A DNA stretch of 64,000 nucleotides, taken from positions 86,487,139 through 86,551,138 of the forward strand of contig OY998180.1 in the NCBI GenBank assembly GCA_963921935.1, written 5' to 3'. Shown here in pieces: positions 1 through 12,146 of the stretch. Positions within the stretch are counted from its first letter, which is position 1; each line of letters begins with the position of its first letter. The notes beneath the pieces are model-generated. The model made no database searches and was not told where the DNA came from. It saw nothing but the letters and a program-made list of their open reading frames with translations. A program made the position numbers and the translations under genes. Origin of the DNA: Galeruca laticollis (lineage: Eukaryota; Arthropoda; Insecta; Coleoptera; Chrysomelidae).

Positions 1-1403
1 TGTTGTAGCCCAATTAAATCAGCTACCCAACATAAGTGATTTCCTGTTGCATATAATCTCAAACAAGTAAGAAATTGATTCAAGGGAGATACACTATTGT
101 TTCTAAAATCAAAATAAAATGTCTTTACCTTTCAGGTGGGTTCTTTATATCATTTTTATTTTACCTACCGTTTGTGTGGATATTTGAGTTGATTTTCAAT
201 TATTTCTAAAACCATCATAACTGTTGGTTTTGTTTACCGAAATCTTTATAATGCGATTTGATATATCAGGTATATATTTGACGCGGAAATCCCACATCTA
301 CTATCTCCAAAATATCCAGGTCGTCCTCTAAAGTTTCCATTATAACTAAAAAGACAACCAAAAAATACCCGTGCTCTAGTCGCTCGTAATATTTCAATTT
401 GTGGGGTTATATTCGACGGGTGCAACATGTTATATGTTTTGTTTTATGAATTATTTTCACGTTTCGAACTTTGGGTGAGAGCTAGGCACTCGAAAATCGA
501 CCACCTAGGTTTAGGGATTGCCTAGGGTAATTAGGGATCATTTCACGAATCGAGCAAACAGATACCTACCTAAATTTAGGGTATTCGTATTGTTAGGGCT
601 GACCTAAAGTGGTTGGTGCAAATGGGCATTAACTCTCGTATTTTTAATTTTTCACTTTTTTTAATGAGAAATTAACAAAAAAATCTGTAAAAGACATCAG
701 CGCTGATAGAAAACAAGTATTTATGGATGGTAGGCGGATTTTAAACGCATTCGAATAACTTCGTAGGATGAGGCACACCCAGGTTTAGCATAGTAAAAGT
801 ACACACAATATCCATAAAATGCCGCAAAAAATTAGAAATAAGAATTCAAATTTGAGTACTTTGAACGGTAGAATTGAAGTTTACGTTGCTAGGTTTTCCG
901 TTTGTCCGGTAAATATGTATGTGAAAAATTTCGTTTCAGTTTTTTCATTGTAATTGTTTAAATAATAAAAATACGAAAATTGTTCACATTGAAATTTGCA
1001 GCTGTTGCATTTATCAATAGAATTTGTCGGAATAATTTTTTCATATCTATATTAGTTCTTGAGATATACGGAGTTTAATAAGTACTATTTTTGACCATTT
1101 TAATTTTTGAAGTTTTCATTTTTGTTCAAATAATTATTCAGTGACAAATACAAAGATATGTTTCAACCAAAATGAGCAATAAAATGAGTTTTCCATAATT
1201 ATATTCGAAACTTCAATCAATACCTTAATTTTTCGAGAAAATATTAACGTTTTTTCACGTAAAACACAAGTAAGATGTAATTTTTTTCACCATAAACTAT
1301 AAAAAAATTTAAAAATCTAATTATGCAATTCCTCTTATTTTGAAGATTGTAGACTAAAGACATTTTTTGGAAACTTTTTTTGTATTAACATTTTCCTAGA
1401 ATG
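1..1403. other. AT-rich stretch, no gene seen
   Basis: No reading frame with protein-like composition was found on either strand. Around 500-600 the short motif cctaggtttaggg and variants recur (congeners of taggg), but without a regular period. The stretch ends where homology to the Penelope-like 3' end begins. Confidence 0.6.
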
Positions 1404-1817
1404 AAATTAACTGTCTGGACCCTTACTTCGTGGAATCTACTCATATTAGTGTTTTAAATGAAACTAAATGTTTCTAGCTAATTCCACAATATAATGAAAA
1501 ATGTTGAAAATTCTAAAAAATTTACAATTGTTTCGATAACTGAATATCATCGTCAGAATGACAGAAGTTACATTTCATTTGATGCCTACCTGATGTTTAG
1601 TAGTTATTTTTGGCTAGACCAAGAAGTAACCTACCTTGTAATTGACTTAATATATGTTAATAGAAAAAAGAAGAAGATGTGATATTACAAATATTGAAGC
1701 TTTAATATGATTAGCCCTATGGTGATATCCTGAATATCGTTTTTCCAATTAACATCAGTATAACTGTGCAATGATATAGAAAACCAGGAAAGCTATATCT
1801 GCTGATCTTTACAATTA

Positions 1818-2949
1818 TCACTTCAGAAGACAATTTAATAGTGGAGAACTCCATAGATTTATCTGTTCATTTACGACTTCATATTGTGGGTTTCTTGAGT
1901 GTCTTCTAATTTCCAACTCTTCAGGGAAATCCAGTTCTTGTTTCTTGTCACAAATATGTAGTACTTCTAGGTCTGTGTTAGGTGTTCATGAATGGTTGGT
2001 GTCAAGTAGATGTTTTGCGTAATGGGATTTATCTGGTTGTTTTAATCTGTATGCTCGTAAGTGTTAACTGTATCTGATTTCAAAATTTCTAAGGGTCTGA
2101 CCCAAATAGACAGCATTACATTCTGGACATTTGAGTTTATATATACCTGATTTATTTAATGTTGGTATTTTTGTTTTAATGTTGTACTTACGTTACTTTC
2201 TGTTCTAAAAGAAATTGTTGTATTCGTTGCTGAAGATATTATCTTTGAAATAATATTAGAAATATTTCCTGCATATGTGATGGTTTTATAAGTTTTATTT
2301 CTTCTTTTTGTTTAGGAAATATCAGTTGTAATGCCACTTTTTTCTTTTTTCCATAAATTAGCTTATTTATAATATGTAATGGATAAACGTTGGATGTTAC
2401 TATTTGTCTAATTGTATTAATCTCTCTATCAAAATTACATTTGTTCATATGAACTAAAAATGCTCTATGTATCATTGAATTATTATATGCCACTAGTTTA
2501 TGTGACACGGGATGACTGGAACTATATGGGATTGTCACATCAGTGTGTGTTGGTTTCCGGTAAATTAAATAATCAAGTACATTATTAACTCTTTGAATTT
2601 TCAAATCAAGAAAATTGATTGAGTTATTTTCTTCAACTTCCAATGTAAATTTAATTTTTGGGTGTAAATTACTAATGTGATTGGAAAATATATCTAATTG
2701 TCGTTTACTACCTATAAAACAAGCTAATATATCATCTACATGTCTATACCAAAATCAAACATTTTTTGAAATATTACTTTCAAAGATTTTTCTTTCTAAA
2801 CTGTCCATGAAAATGTTTGCCAAAATAGGTGATATAGAGCTTCCCATGGGTAAACCTTCATCTTGAATATATATTTTATTGTCAAAAGTGGAATAATTCT
2901 GATTAATACATACATCAAATAAATATATATCACCTATTTTGGCAAACAT
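1818..2949 (-). pseudogene. PLE reverse transcriptase / GIY-YIG endonuclease, partial and broken
   Basis: PLE polyproteins copy RNA onto DNA ends with a reverse transcriptase (RT) and cut with a C-terminal GIY-YIG nuclease. Visible in order on the minus strand: the RT motif EGLPMGSSISPILANIFMD (about 2785-2860), the catalytic motif RHVDDILACF (about 2720-2745), a linker with CNFDREINTIRQ (about 2410-2440), and the nuclease start GIYKLKCPECNAVYLGQTL (about 2090-2150). The frame then ends at the stop at 1818-1820. The N-terminal half of RT is absent. There is a frame break between the RT motifs near 2740, a stop at 2239, and further decay inside the nuclease. The duplicated catalytic DD is kept. 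The assignment to PLE rests on RT plus GIY-YIG in one element. Confidence 0.85.
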
Positions 2950-3001
2950 TTTTATGGGCAGTTTAGAAAGAAAAATCTTTGAAAGTAATATTTCGAAAAA
3001 T
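2764..3001. repeat. inverted repeat (foldback) within the PLE
   Basis: Arms 2764-2837 and 2927-3001 are near-perfect reverse complements separated by about 90 bp. Both arms encode the same short RT segment (LERKIFES), on opposite strands, so this is an inversion duplication of element sequence and not an unrelated palindrome. Confidence 0.85.
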
Positions 3002-4008
3002 GCCTTAGATACAACATTTTAACATTTTGGTAGTTTCCTTTCCCTCCTTTTTTCTACCTAAGCCATAGGTTTACTCATATATATCGTAATCGCTCCTACA
3101 TTCATTAATCTCGAAGCTCACAGATTCACGTTATAATATTGAAACTGATTGAAGTTATATTATATTTGCCTAAAATCCTATATTTTTTGTGTGGAAATAA
3201 TTAGATGTGAATTATTTGAAAAAATTAATATTTATAGAAAAACTATATAATAATTTAGAAAGAATATGATTTAAAGTACTTTTGAATAAAGTTTCATTTA
3301 CTAACGTTCATACAAAAAAGATAATTAAATGAAATATTTAAAATACACGGAAAATTGAACACGTGAAAAAACAATAATATTAACTTCAAATTTATTTCCT
3401 CCCGTAATATTTATCCCATTTCTTTGTAATAATATTGTTAGACAAATATTTAAAACACTGAATTCAAAAGGAATTCTCTCTACAACAACGATTGAACAAA
3501 AATGAATAATAATTGTTGATTGTCTTTTTAATACTTATTTTTTTATAAATAAATAGATTTTTCCGTTATATAATGTACTTTTTTCATCTTGAAATTATAA
3601 TAATTTGAAAGTTGAGTTCAATCTCTACATTTAATATTATTTGCTTCATTTTTCCCTAGTATAAGCCCCAAAATTATGAATTTATAAATCAACGATTCAC
3701 TGGTGGTCCACGCAAACTGATGAATTGATCTACGATATAATCAATTATATCTCGTATAATTTTTAATTTACAAAAAAACTTTTCAGACAACTTTCATACA
3801 TAAATGTGTCAGCTACAAATTATGTGAACATTTTGCTGTATTTTTATTATTTAAACTCTTTCAATAAAAAAAAGTACAAAAAAAAATTCAATCGGAGAAT
3901 TTCTGGAGGAACGAAAAACCTACCTGGATTCACTTTTCGGATTCTTCAACTTGACCCTTTAAACTGCTCAAATTTAAATTTTCTCTCATTTTGAAGTTTT
4001 TGGCAGAC
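3002..4008. other. AT-rich spacer, no gene seen
   Basis: Long runs of A and T with many stops on both strands. A 62-codon frame at 3806-3994 has lysine-run composition and no recognisable motif. Confidence 0.6.
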
Positions 4009-6462
4009 TATACTCGATAGTCGAAATTCTGTAAAGTGACTCATCGCTCTTACTGTCCATAAAATCAGTTGCAGAAGCGAACTTCATGAGCGCATCATTT
4101 TTGAAGGGTTCTTAATAGTCCTAAATAAAAAATAAATAGAAAATGTTCTTGTACGCTCTGGCGTTTAAATTTGAGAGAACAGAAATACGAAATTATTATG
4201 GTAGGTATCATTATGTATATACAGGGTGTTACCAAGAATAATACACATTTTTAAGGATGAGCTATAATAAGATGTATATAAAAAAGTCGATAGTCGAAAT
4301 TCTGTAAAGTGACGTCATCGGTTATCTACCGATTTAAAGTGAACTCCATGAGCGTATCATAGTTTAAGGGTGCGAATACTGAAATATCTGGAATTTCAAT
4401 TTTTAACATTTGAAATAATAACTTATCACAAGTTGTTCATAAGTAAGTTAAAACAAAATAAAAAAATGTTTAAAAGTCAATTCCAACTTACTACTACTAA
4501 AACTAAAAAAAAGTTGTTTGTCAAGACCAAAATAAATTACCAATAAGTATAGGTATGTTGCGAGGTCACTTGTAAAATGTCTGACTAACTGGAAGCGGTA
4601 TCACTCCCTGACGACTCCTCAGAATCATCGCTTTCTCCTCCTATATCGATAATGAGTGGTTCCGTCATTACTTCTACACGTATGTCTAAATCCCAAAACT
4701 TTATTTCTTCTTTTAATACGTGTTGAATACATTTACGCCAACTCTCAGCAGTAACGGTATGCAGCGCCTCGTCAAACAGTTTCTCAACGTCAGCCATTTT
4801 GAATGTACTGTTTTTTCTCGCAACATAATTTTTCACTTGGGCCCAAACCAGCTCGATGGGGTTTAACTCACAGTGGTAGGGAGGAAGTCTAACAACTGAG
4901 ACGTTGAAATATTTCGCCATTTCATCGACAACGTACTTAATATAACTGCTTTTATGTTTCCGTACGAGAGATAATAATTCAACTTTTAGCATTGCCTCGT
5001 TGTGCGGAATGCTTTTACTCTCTAACCAATCAATTATAACCCTCTTGCGGCTAGCTGAAGTAGTAGTCGACGAGAGTGGTATGAAGCATTATCCATAACT
5101 ATCACTGAACCAGGAGTTACCTTTGTTAAAATTGATCTAAACCATGTTTCAAACCGGTTACCATCCATCTCTTCATGGTAATCGACAGTTTTTTTGGACT
5201 GAAAACTTAGTAATCCACCTTCTACAAATCCTTCCTCGCTGCCAATGTGAGTGATAATCAGTCGACGTCCTTTCCCAGAGGGAGCTTTTAAACCGGAAGA
5301 GAAACCCTCCATAAAGGCTTGTCGATTGCTTCGTATATTCATGTCTTGCCACACTTTTGACACAGTGTGGCCTTCATTTAACCATGTTTCGTCAAGATAA
5401 TATATGTGCCGTCCTTCGTTACGAAACTGTCGTATCTGTTTTAAATAATTTCTCCTCCATTCCACAATGTCATTTCGTTCAATTAAGGCACTGTTTCTAC
5501 TTCTTGTTTGGTAACGAAAATTCATTAATTTTAAAGTTCGTCTCAAAACTTTATCACTGATGTTTGGTAAAGTATCATCAGCTTCTATTACCTTGCTCAA
5601 TTTAGCTACCGAGGGGATTTCATTCCTAAAATAAAAAGAATGTATTTCCCTACGTATAGCATTCCGTGTTTGGTCGTCCAAAACAATTTTCTTTCTTCCC
5701 CTACTTTCCGGTTTACAGTTTTCACCTCGTTCTCTTGTCAAAGATCCGTCCCGCGATTTCTTTAGAATATTGTATATAGTACTCTCAGAAACTTTAGTTA
5801 AATAACTGCACTTAATCACAGCGTCACTAACACCCAACTGTTTGTCCATGGCACGCAGTCCTTCGTACACATTTAATATGAGGACTTTTTCTTCCGGAAT
5901 TAAATTGTTACGACGCCGTTTTTCATCGCCAACACCGCTACACTCCGCCATTATTGTCACTAAATATACCGATATAAATATTACAATAAATACCAATAAT
6001 AACCGATTTATCACACAAAACCACAACACAAATACTGATGTTACGCTCATGAAGAGAATAAACACCTCACATAACTGTTTACTATCACTGTCTCATTCGC
6101 GTAGCTCGATCTATCTATCTCGTTCTCAAAGCCGGAACATTGAAGCGACTCTCCAACATTGTCAAATCGGCGAGTTTTTCACAACAAACTTTGCGTTCAA
6201 GAAATATACATAAACACTTTATTTCACATTTCAAGTAAACTAATTATTATTAGTCTGCTTGAAATTTGAAATAAATATATTAAATTGGTATTGACTTAAT
6301 TACATTGCATCTTTTGTACCTGAAATATTGACACAATGGATTTGAAGTGTATTTATAAAATACAGCATTTCTCTCTAGAATACATATGGCAACTGCGCTT
6401 TAACCAAAGTGTTGATTAAATAGCTCTGACTCACTTTACACAATTTCGACTATCGAGTATAC
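4009..6462 (-). mobile_element. Tc1/mariner-related DNA transposon with 30-bp inverted ends
   Basis: The left end at 4010-4039 and the right end at 6431-6460 are reverse complements over 30 bp with one mismatch (core ctcgatagtcgaaatt). Both ends follow TA, as expected for TA-target insertion in this superfamily. The minus strand carries the transposase. A second, diverged copy of the left end begins at 4286 and matches about 80 bp further inward, so either the end was duplicated or a shorter relative landed there. Between the two, at about 4222, lies a tacagggtgtt motif common at insect element junctions. Confidence 0.85.
4585..5951 (-). pseudogene. DDE transposase with an unusually long D-to-E spacing, frameshifted
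   Basis: The protein would cut and join element ends in the nucleus. The likely start is the ATG at 5951, in the good context ataATGG; the frame runs open to 6065, but that extension is hydrophobic and unlike a transposase. An N-terminal helix-turn-helix-like region (STIYNILKKSRDG) is followed by the first catalytic Asp in YLDETWLNEG (about 5390) and the second in VIVMDNASYH (5091-5093). The Glu is in CELNPIELVW (4852-4854). Frame is lost at about 5040-5075: the first frame stops at 5034, the second resumes by 4992. The second Asp and the Glu are about 78-79 residues apart, far more than the 34-39 of classic Tc1/mariner proteins. This is close to the spacing reported for the Sailor (DD82E) group. 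The C-terminus is acidic (GGESDDSEES). Confidence 0.8.
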
Positions 6463-7318
6463 CTATCTACATTTACTAAGCTATTGGTCCAACTATGTCT
6501 AATCTTGAACAAAAAGTTACCGTGTTCAAAACTGTACATAAAAATTTGAGTGTAAAAAAATTCTTCTTTTAACTTGTGATATCCTCAATAAAAAACAGTT
6601 ATTGAGATCTTCTAATGTTTATTTCATAATCATTCCATAATACATTACAAATAGATATAAGGTGCATGTCTGAGGAACACAGAATTGATTAATGACAAGA
6701 GTGGTTGCCACAAATATATGTTTTTCTACTTCCGCTACGAAAACCGCACTTTGAACACGGGTTTGACATGCTCAAAACGACTCTTTAAACACTAGTGTTT
6801 AAAATGCCAAAAGTCACATCTCGTTCATCTTTTGTTTTTTAATCGTCAAATCAATTGTATCTTTTGTATGTTAAACTTCATGTTCCGTGATAATATTGTT
6901 ATTCTGCGTCATTTGATTTGTCAGTCAGCTGTCAGCCATCGTCCGTCATGTAGTAAATATAATATAATTTTTCCTTTCCCGCGGGCTAAGAAAAAGTATA
7001 GTAAGCACCTCGTGTTAAAAACGTCTTTAGTCACTCGTTTCACAAGGAACTCGTGACTAAAGTAACCTTTTTGACAGTTGGTACTTAATATACTATTATA
7101 CACCGTGGCCACGTTCACAAGTCTACTTGCTAACATATTGATAGACTACATCATCCCCGTTCAATAAAAAAATAGTATAAAACAATTTCAATTATAATTT
7201 TACAATAAATACCTATTACATTATATTACTCAGAATCTATTATCTAAAATAGCATACGATCTGTAAGCATTTTTCTTAGTAATGAGACCTTCAAATCATA
7301 AATGTTTATTCCCTCCTT
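6463..7318. other. AT-rich stretch with one small hairpin
   Basis: No gene recognised. A 10-bp perfect inverted repeat, ctttagtcac (7025-7034) against gtgactaaag (7053-7062), could fold into a hairpin with an 18-nt loop. Short frames at 6832-7136 overlap on opposite strands and have no motif. Confidence 0.5.
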
Positions 7319-7825
7319 TTATAGACCATACATTTTGCCCAACCTAAAATTCTTTTTTATGTCTAATTTTCCTAATTGGTAATATCCAACATTTCTATCA
7401 GTACTCTTATTTAAATCTAATTTAGTATTATTATTATTCAACTTTGGTTGTAAATACTGAGAGTTGACTACCAACTTAGTTTTAAGGTTCCTATGCATTA
7501 ATAATTCACTAGGTAAAAAATTAGTACCTGGCACAGGTGAAATTCTATACTCTATAATTAGACTTATCTGTGTGAGTTTTTAATAAGATTTTCTTAGCAA
7601 TTTCGCTTGAGCATACCTGGGACTGGTATACGTGAATTTAAATCTCCAATCCGTGCAACTTTTGGACATTCCCTTGAATCAACTGGTATATGATCTGAAA
7701 TTATTTCATTGCGTATACCAAAATCACGAGAAATATCTTTTAAATTGTTAATTATTGCATTGGCTGATTCATTTCTAATAAATTTAATGTCCAGCCATTT
7801 TGAAACATAATCATATATAACCAGA
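7319..7825 (-). pseudogene. Ty3/gypsy integrase relic
   Basis: Reading the minus strand in several frames gives, in order: an integrase core strand (DYVSKWLDIKFIRNESANAI), the second-Asp block with SDH where SDNG is usual, a segment resembling the SPRYPQ...E helix region, and a final block with GTNFLPSELLMHRNLKTKL. The last matches the conserved SPAELLMGR-type block near the integrase C-terminus of gypsy elements. Stops and frame changes occur at about 7540 and 7620, so it is dead. No LTRs of this copy were found nearby. Confidence 0.7.
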
Positions 7826-7880
7826 TCAAGAGTGACTGCTCATCATTCGCGCAATGTCACGTTTGGACTTTGCTCCTTCC

Positions 7881-7915
<35 letters not shown>

Positions 7916-8994
7916 GTCAGGAAGCGCTGGACGGCAGACACTCTTATACATAAAATTTCCTCACCCCGCAATTCTATTTTTTTATTTACTTAAAAATGAT
8001 CACCGGCAAATTATGCATAAATTTGCCATATAATCTATATATGATCTTCCATTTGCAGCATCAATGATAATTTTTCATGCATTTATTGAAAAGATATTCA
8101 GTTTCAAAAAATAAAAGTTGTAACTTCTGTAAAAAATATTTCTGAAAGTTGACCATGTTGCTAGTGTTGGGCGATATAGCGGTAACCGACCGGTGAATGG
8201 AAAATCACTGTCGCTACCGGTAATCCAGCTTCGTCCGTCCGGAATCTCAAACCCAATACATCAGCAATCGGCATCCAGACCACCATTGAAAGTAGAAGAC
8301 CGCGCCCTTAGACCCCGTCTAAGACCGCGCCCTTAAACCCCGTCTAAGACCGCGCTGGTAGAAAATCGAAATATTATACAGTATCATTATTTACAAACAA
8401 TAATATTAGATGAAAAAACGGTGTGTTAGGTGAACTAGGCCTACGCCATATAAGCTGGCTGTGTCAGTTGTAACTGACGATGTTAGAACACGGTAAAATG
8501 AAGGTTAAAATGCCAATAGAACTTACACATGTATTGGAAGATAATTAATGAAATATAGAATAGAATAACCAGAGCTTATTTAAGTATATAGATAGTAGGA
8601 ATATTAGAAGAATTATATATAAAAAGTGATAAAAACAAAGGTTAATATGTACATGTTAAAGCAACTTCTTATCTTAAATATAGATGGGAACTTAGCAGAA
8701 GAATTTAAAGATGGAAAGAAATATATGCTATATGTACCAGCAAGTAGCTCTTCTCTTATATAGGTTACAAAGAATGCTTAAAGGGAATAACAGATATAAA
8801 TAATAAGCCTAGGTCATATAAAGTAAAGTTAGAAGAAAGTCAAAAGGTAGAAAGGAATCGGAAATATTTGATTAAATCAGGTAGTTGCACCCTTATACAA
8901 AAAATTGGGCCAAGTCATAATTTTTTTTCTGGCAAAATTATTTTTTAGATCAACTTAAAATTAGCTGCAAAATAACTAAATATATGTAAAAACT
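7826..8994. other. Spacer with (CT)n tract and GC-rich 25-bp tandem repeat
   Basis: No gene seen. A (CT)n microsatellite lies at about 7883-7911. At 8163 the string tagtgttgggcgat resembles the terminal motif of hAT elements, but no partner end was found. A GC-rich 25-bp unit (aagaccgcgcccttagaccc plus cgtct) is repeated 2.5 times at 8296-8357. The remainder to 8994 is AT-rich. Confidence 0.5.
8296..8357. repeat. 25-bp GC-rich tandem repeat, 2.5 copies
   Basis: Units at 8296-8320 and 8321-8345 differ at one position, followed by a 12-bp partial unit. It contrasts with the AT-rich surroundings. Confidence 0.8.
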
Positions 8995-11900
8995 TTATCT
9001 GAATAAATTTCAGTCAATAAATATAGAATTATTTGGAAGAATTTCACTTCATAAGTATCAATTGAAAATAGAAAAAGTTGGATAAATTAAATAAACATGG
9101 TATTTTACGTGATTCCAAAAAATTTTGTTATTTAAATTTGAAACCTTTAATTGCTTATTGAATGGAAATTTTATTCTTTCTAGAACCACTTCAGATGTGT
9201 ATATGGAGGAAAGTTTTACTGACATCCGTATATGGTAGTTTTGGTAGAATAAGTTTTAATCTTAAATTCCATGATGTTAATACCTAATTTAAGAAATGGC
9301 ATATTTGGAACATCATGTGATAACATTGGCGCCTTAATATTATTCTTATGAAATATATGAGATTGATATATAAATATGTATCTGTGGTAACCGCGCCTGT
9401 CTTTAATTAATTATGTGTTCGTCAGACGTGGACATTGATCCTACTAATATTAATAACCTTATTATTGTAACGTGTTGTAAAATTATTTCAAAATAAACAT
9501 CAGAGAACCTCAACCCAGATAGCACCAGAAATACATGGAATGTTCTGACAGTCTTCGATTTTGAAGATATATATTCAAATATTATTGGGTAATTTTGGGG
9601 AAATCTAGAATATCTGTGTATATACCTAAATCGAATATTCATTGTTAGTCCAGTTGGAGTATCCTCAGATTATTCTTCTTAGAATATTTGAATCAAATAG
9701 TTCTAAGAATATTCTATGATTATTGATTTTTGTTCAATCGCTCTTTCTGTTCCATGGGCATGCGTCAGTAGTTGCAGTTGACAGTAATGATCAGTGAAAA
9801 ATGGCGGTTGACACATTTTATATAGGTTATTGTTATTGGTGAAATAGTAATAGTATGATTAGTTATTTTTGAACGTTAATTAATCAGTAAATTTTTTGCC
9901 AGTGAGAAGTTGTTCAAATTTGATTCTACGGTGTGTCCTATGCTACGGGTGGAACTAATACATATGACCTCACGCATCAAATTAGGTACGTTTTATTGTA
10001 TGTTTTTATTGCCTGTTGATTTATCAATCCATTTTTTAGAAAATTATCTTAATAAATTCCAGTCAATAAATTGAGATTTATTTGGAAGAATTTCACTTCA
10101 TAAGTATCAATTGAAAATAGAAAAAGTTGGATAAATTAAATAAACATGGTATTTTACGTGATTCCAAAAAATTTTGTTATTTAAATTTGAAACCTTTAAT
10201 TGCTTATTGAATGGAAATTTTATTCTTTCTAGAACCACTTCAGATGTGTATATGGAGGAAAGTTTTACTGACATCCGTATATGGTAGTTTTGGTAGAATA
10301 AGTTTTAATCTTAAATTCCATGATGTTAATACCTAATTTAAGAAATGGCATATTTGGAACATCATGTGATAACATTGGCGCCTTAATATTATTCTTATGA
10401 AATATATGAGATTGATATATAAATATGTATCTGTGGTAACCGCGCCTGTCTTTAATTAATTATGTGTTCGTCAGACGTGGACATTGATCCTACTAATATT
10501 AATAACCTTATTATTGTAACGTGTTGTAAAATTATTTCAAAATAAACATCAGAGAACCTCAACCCAGATAGCACCAGAAATACATGGAATGTTCTGACAG
10601 TCTTCGATTTGGAAGATATATATTCAAATATTATTGGGTAATTTTGGGGAAATCTAGAATATCTGTGTATATACCTAAATCGAATATTCATTGTTAGTCC
10701 AGTTGGAGTATCCTCAGATTATTCTTCTTAGAATATTTGAATCAAATAGTTCTAAGAATATTCTATGATTATTGATTTTTGTTCAATCGCTCTTTCTGTT
10801 CCATGGGCATGCGTCAGTAGTTGCAGTTGACAGTAATGATCAGTGAAAAATGGCGGTTGACACATTTTATATAGGTTATTGTTATTGGTGAAATAGTAAT
10901 AGTATGATTAGTTATTTTTGAACGTTAATTAATCAGTAAATTTTTTGCCAGTGAGAAGTTGTTCAAATTTGATTCTACGGTGTGTCCTATGCTACGGGTG
11001 GAACTAATACATATGACCTCACGCATCAAATTAGGTACGTTTTATTGTATGTTTTTATTGCCTGTTGATTTATCAATCCATTTTTTAGAAAATTATCTTA
11101 ATAAATTCCAGTCAATAAATTGAGATTTATTTGGAAGAATTTCACTTCATAAGTATCAATTGAAAATAGAAAAAGTTGGATAAATTAAATAAACATGGTA
11201 TTTTACGTGATTCCAAAAAATTTTGTTATTTAAATTTGAAACCTTTAATTGCTTATTGAATGGAAATTTTATTCTTTCTAGAACCACTTCAGATGTGTAT
11301 ATGGAGGAAAGTTTTACTGACATCCGTATATGGTAGTTTTGGTAGAATAAGTTTTAATCTTAAATTCCATGATGTTAATACCTAATTTAAGAAATGGCAT
11401 ATTTGGAACATCATGTGATAACATTGGCGCCTTAATATTATTCTTATGAAATATATGAGATTGATATATAAATATGTATCTGTGGTAACCGCGCCTGTCT
11501 TTAATTAATTATGTGTTCGTCAGACGTGGACATTGATCCTACTAATATTAATAACCTTATTATTGTAACGTGTTGTAAAATTATTTCAAAATAAACATCA
11601 GAGAACCTCAACCCAGATAGCACCAGAAATACATGGAATGTTCTGACAGTCTTCGATTTGGAAGATATATATTCAAATATTATTGGGTAATTTTGGGGAA
11701 ATCTAGAATATCTGTGTATATACCTAAATCGAATATTCATTGTTAGTCCAGTTGGAGTATCCTCAGATTATTCTTCTTAGAATATTTGAATCAAATAGTT
11801 CTAAGAATATTCTATGATTATTGATTTTTGTTCAATCGCTCTTTCTGTTCCATGGGCATGCGTCAGTAGTTGCAGTTGACAGTAATGATCAGTGAAAAAT

Positions 11901-12146
11901 GGCGGTTGACACATTTTATATAGGTTATTGTTATTGGTGAAATAGTAATAGTATGATTAGTTATTTTTGAACGTTAATTAATCAGTGAATTTTTTGCCAG
12001 TGAGAAGTTGTTCAAATTTGATTCTACGGTGTGTCCTATGCTACGGGTGGAACTAATACATATGACCTCACGCATCAAATTAGGTACGTTTTATTGTATG
12101 TTTTTATTGCCTGTTGATTTATCAATCCATTTTTTAGAAAATTATC
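8995..12146. repeat. three head-to-tail copies of a 1,049-bp unit
   Basis: Copies are at about 8995-10043, 10044-11092 and 11093-12146. Copies two and three are almost identical (a difference seen at about 11986, agtaaatt versus agtgaatt). Copy one differs at its start and at about 9564 (ttttgaag versus ttggaag). Each unit holds the same 79-codon minus-strand frame, which I read as chance. Each also holds a region ending in attaggtacgt (about 10002 in copy one), a strong splice-donor-like AG/GTACGT downstream of a moderately GC-rich patch. The near identity means recent tandem duplication or an assembly duplication. Confidence 0.95.

Larger units (their letters stand above)
1404..3001 (-). 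mobile_element. Penelope-like element (PLE), 5'-truncated with inverted 5' piece
   Basis: The 3' untranslated tail (1404 to about 1817), GIY-YIG endonuclease end and C-terminal half of the reverse transcriptase lie on the minus strand. The tail matches, in reverse complement, 31856-32525, and its terminal ~150 bp also match 22258-22412. This gives three copies of one PLE 3' end in the window. At the 5' side the element does not continue: instead 2927-3001 is an inverted copy of 2764-2837, so the element ends in a foldback. Such truncated, partly inverted 5' ends are usual for PLE insertions. No target-site duplication was identified. Confidence 0.85.

Noticed and set aside
1494..1682. 62-codon plus frame
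   Set aside because: Antisense to the PLE 3' UTR shared with 31856-32525.
5952..6065. N-terminal extension of the DDE transposase with hydrophobic residues
   Set aside because: The ATG at 5951 has a better context and gives a normal transposase start; the upstream part is AT-rich leader by composition.
8163..8176. hAT-like terminal motif tagtgttgggcgat
   Set aside because: No matching inverted end, target duplication or transposase nearby.
9403..11740. Three identical 79-codon minus frames (9403-9642, 10452-10691, 11501-11740)
   Set aside because: They are the same piece of the 1,049-bp tandem unit; no motif, no plausible start context, and the strand is opposite to the donor-like site.
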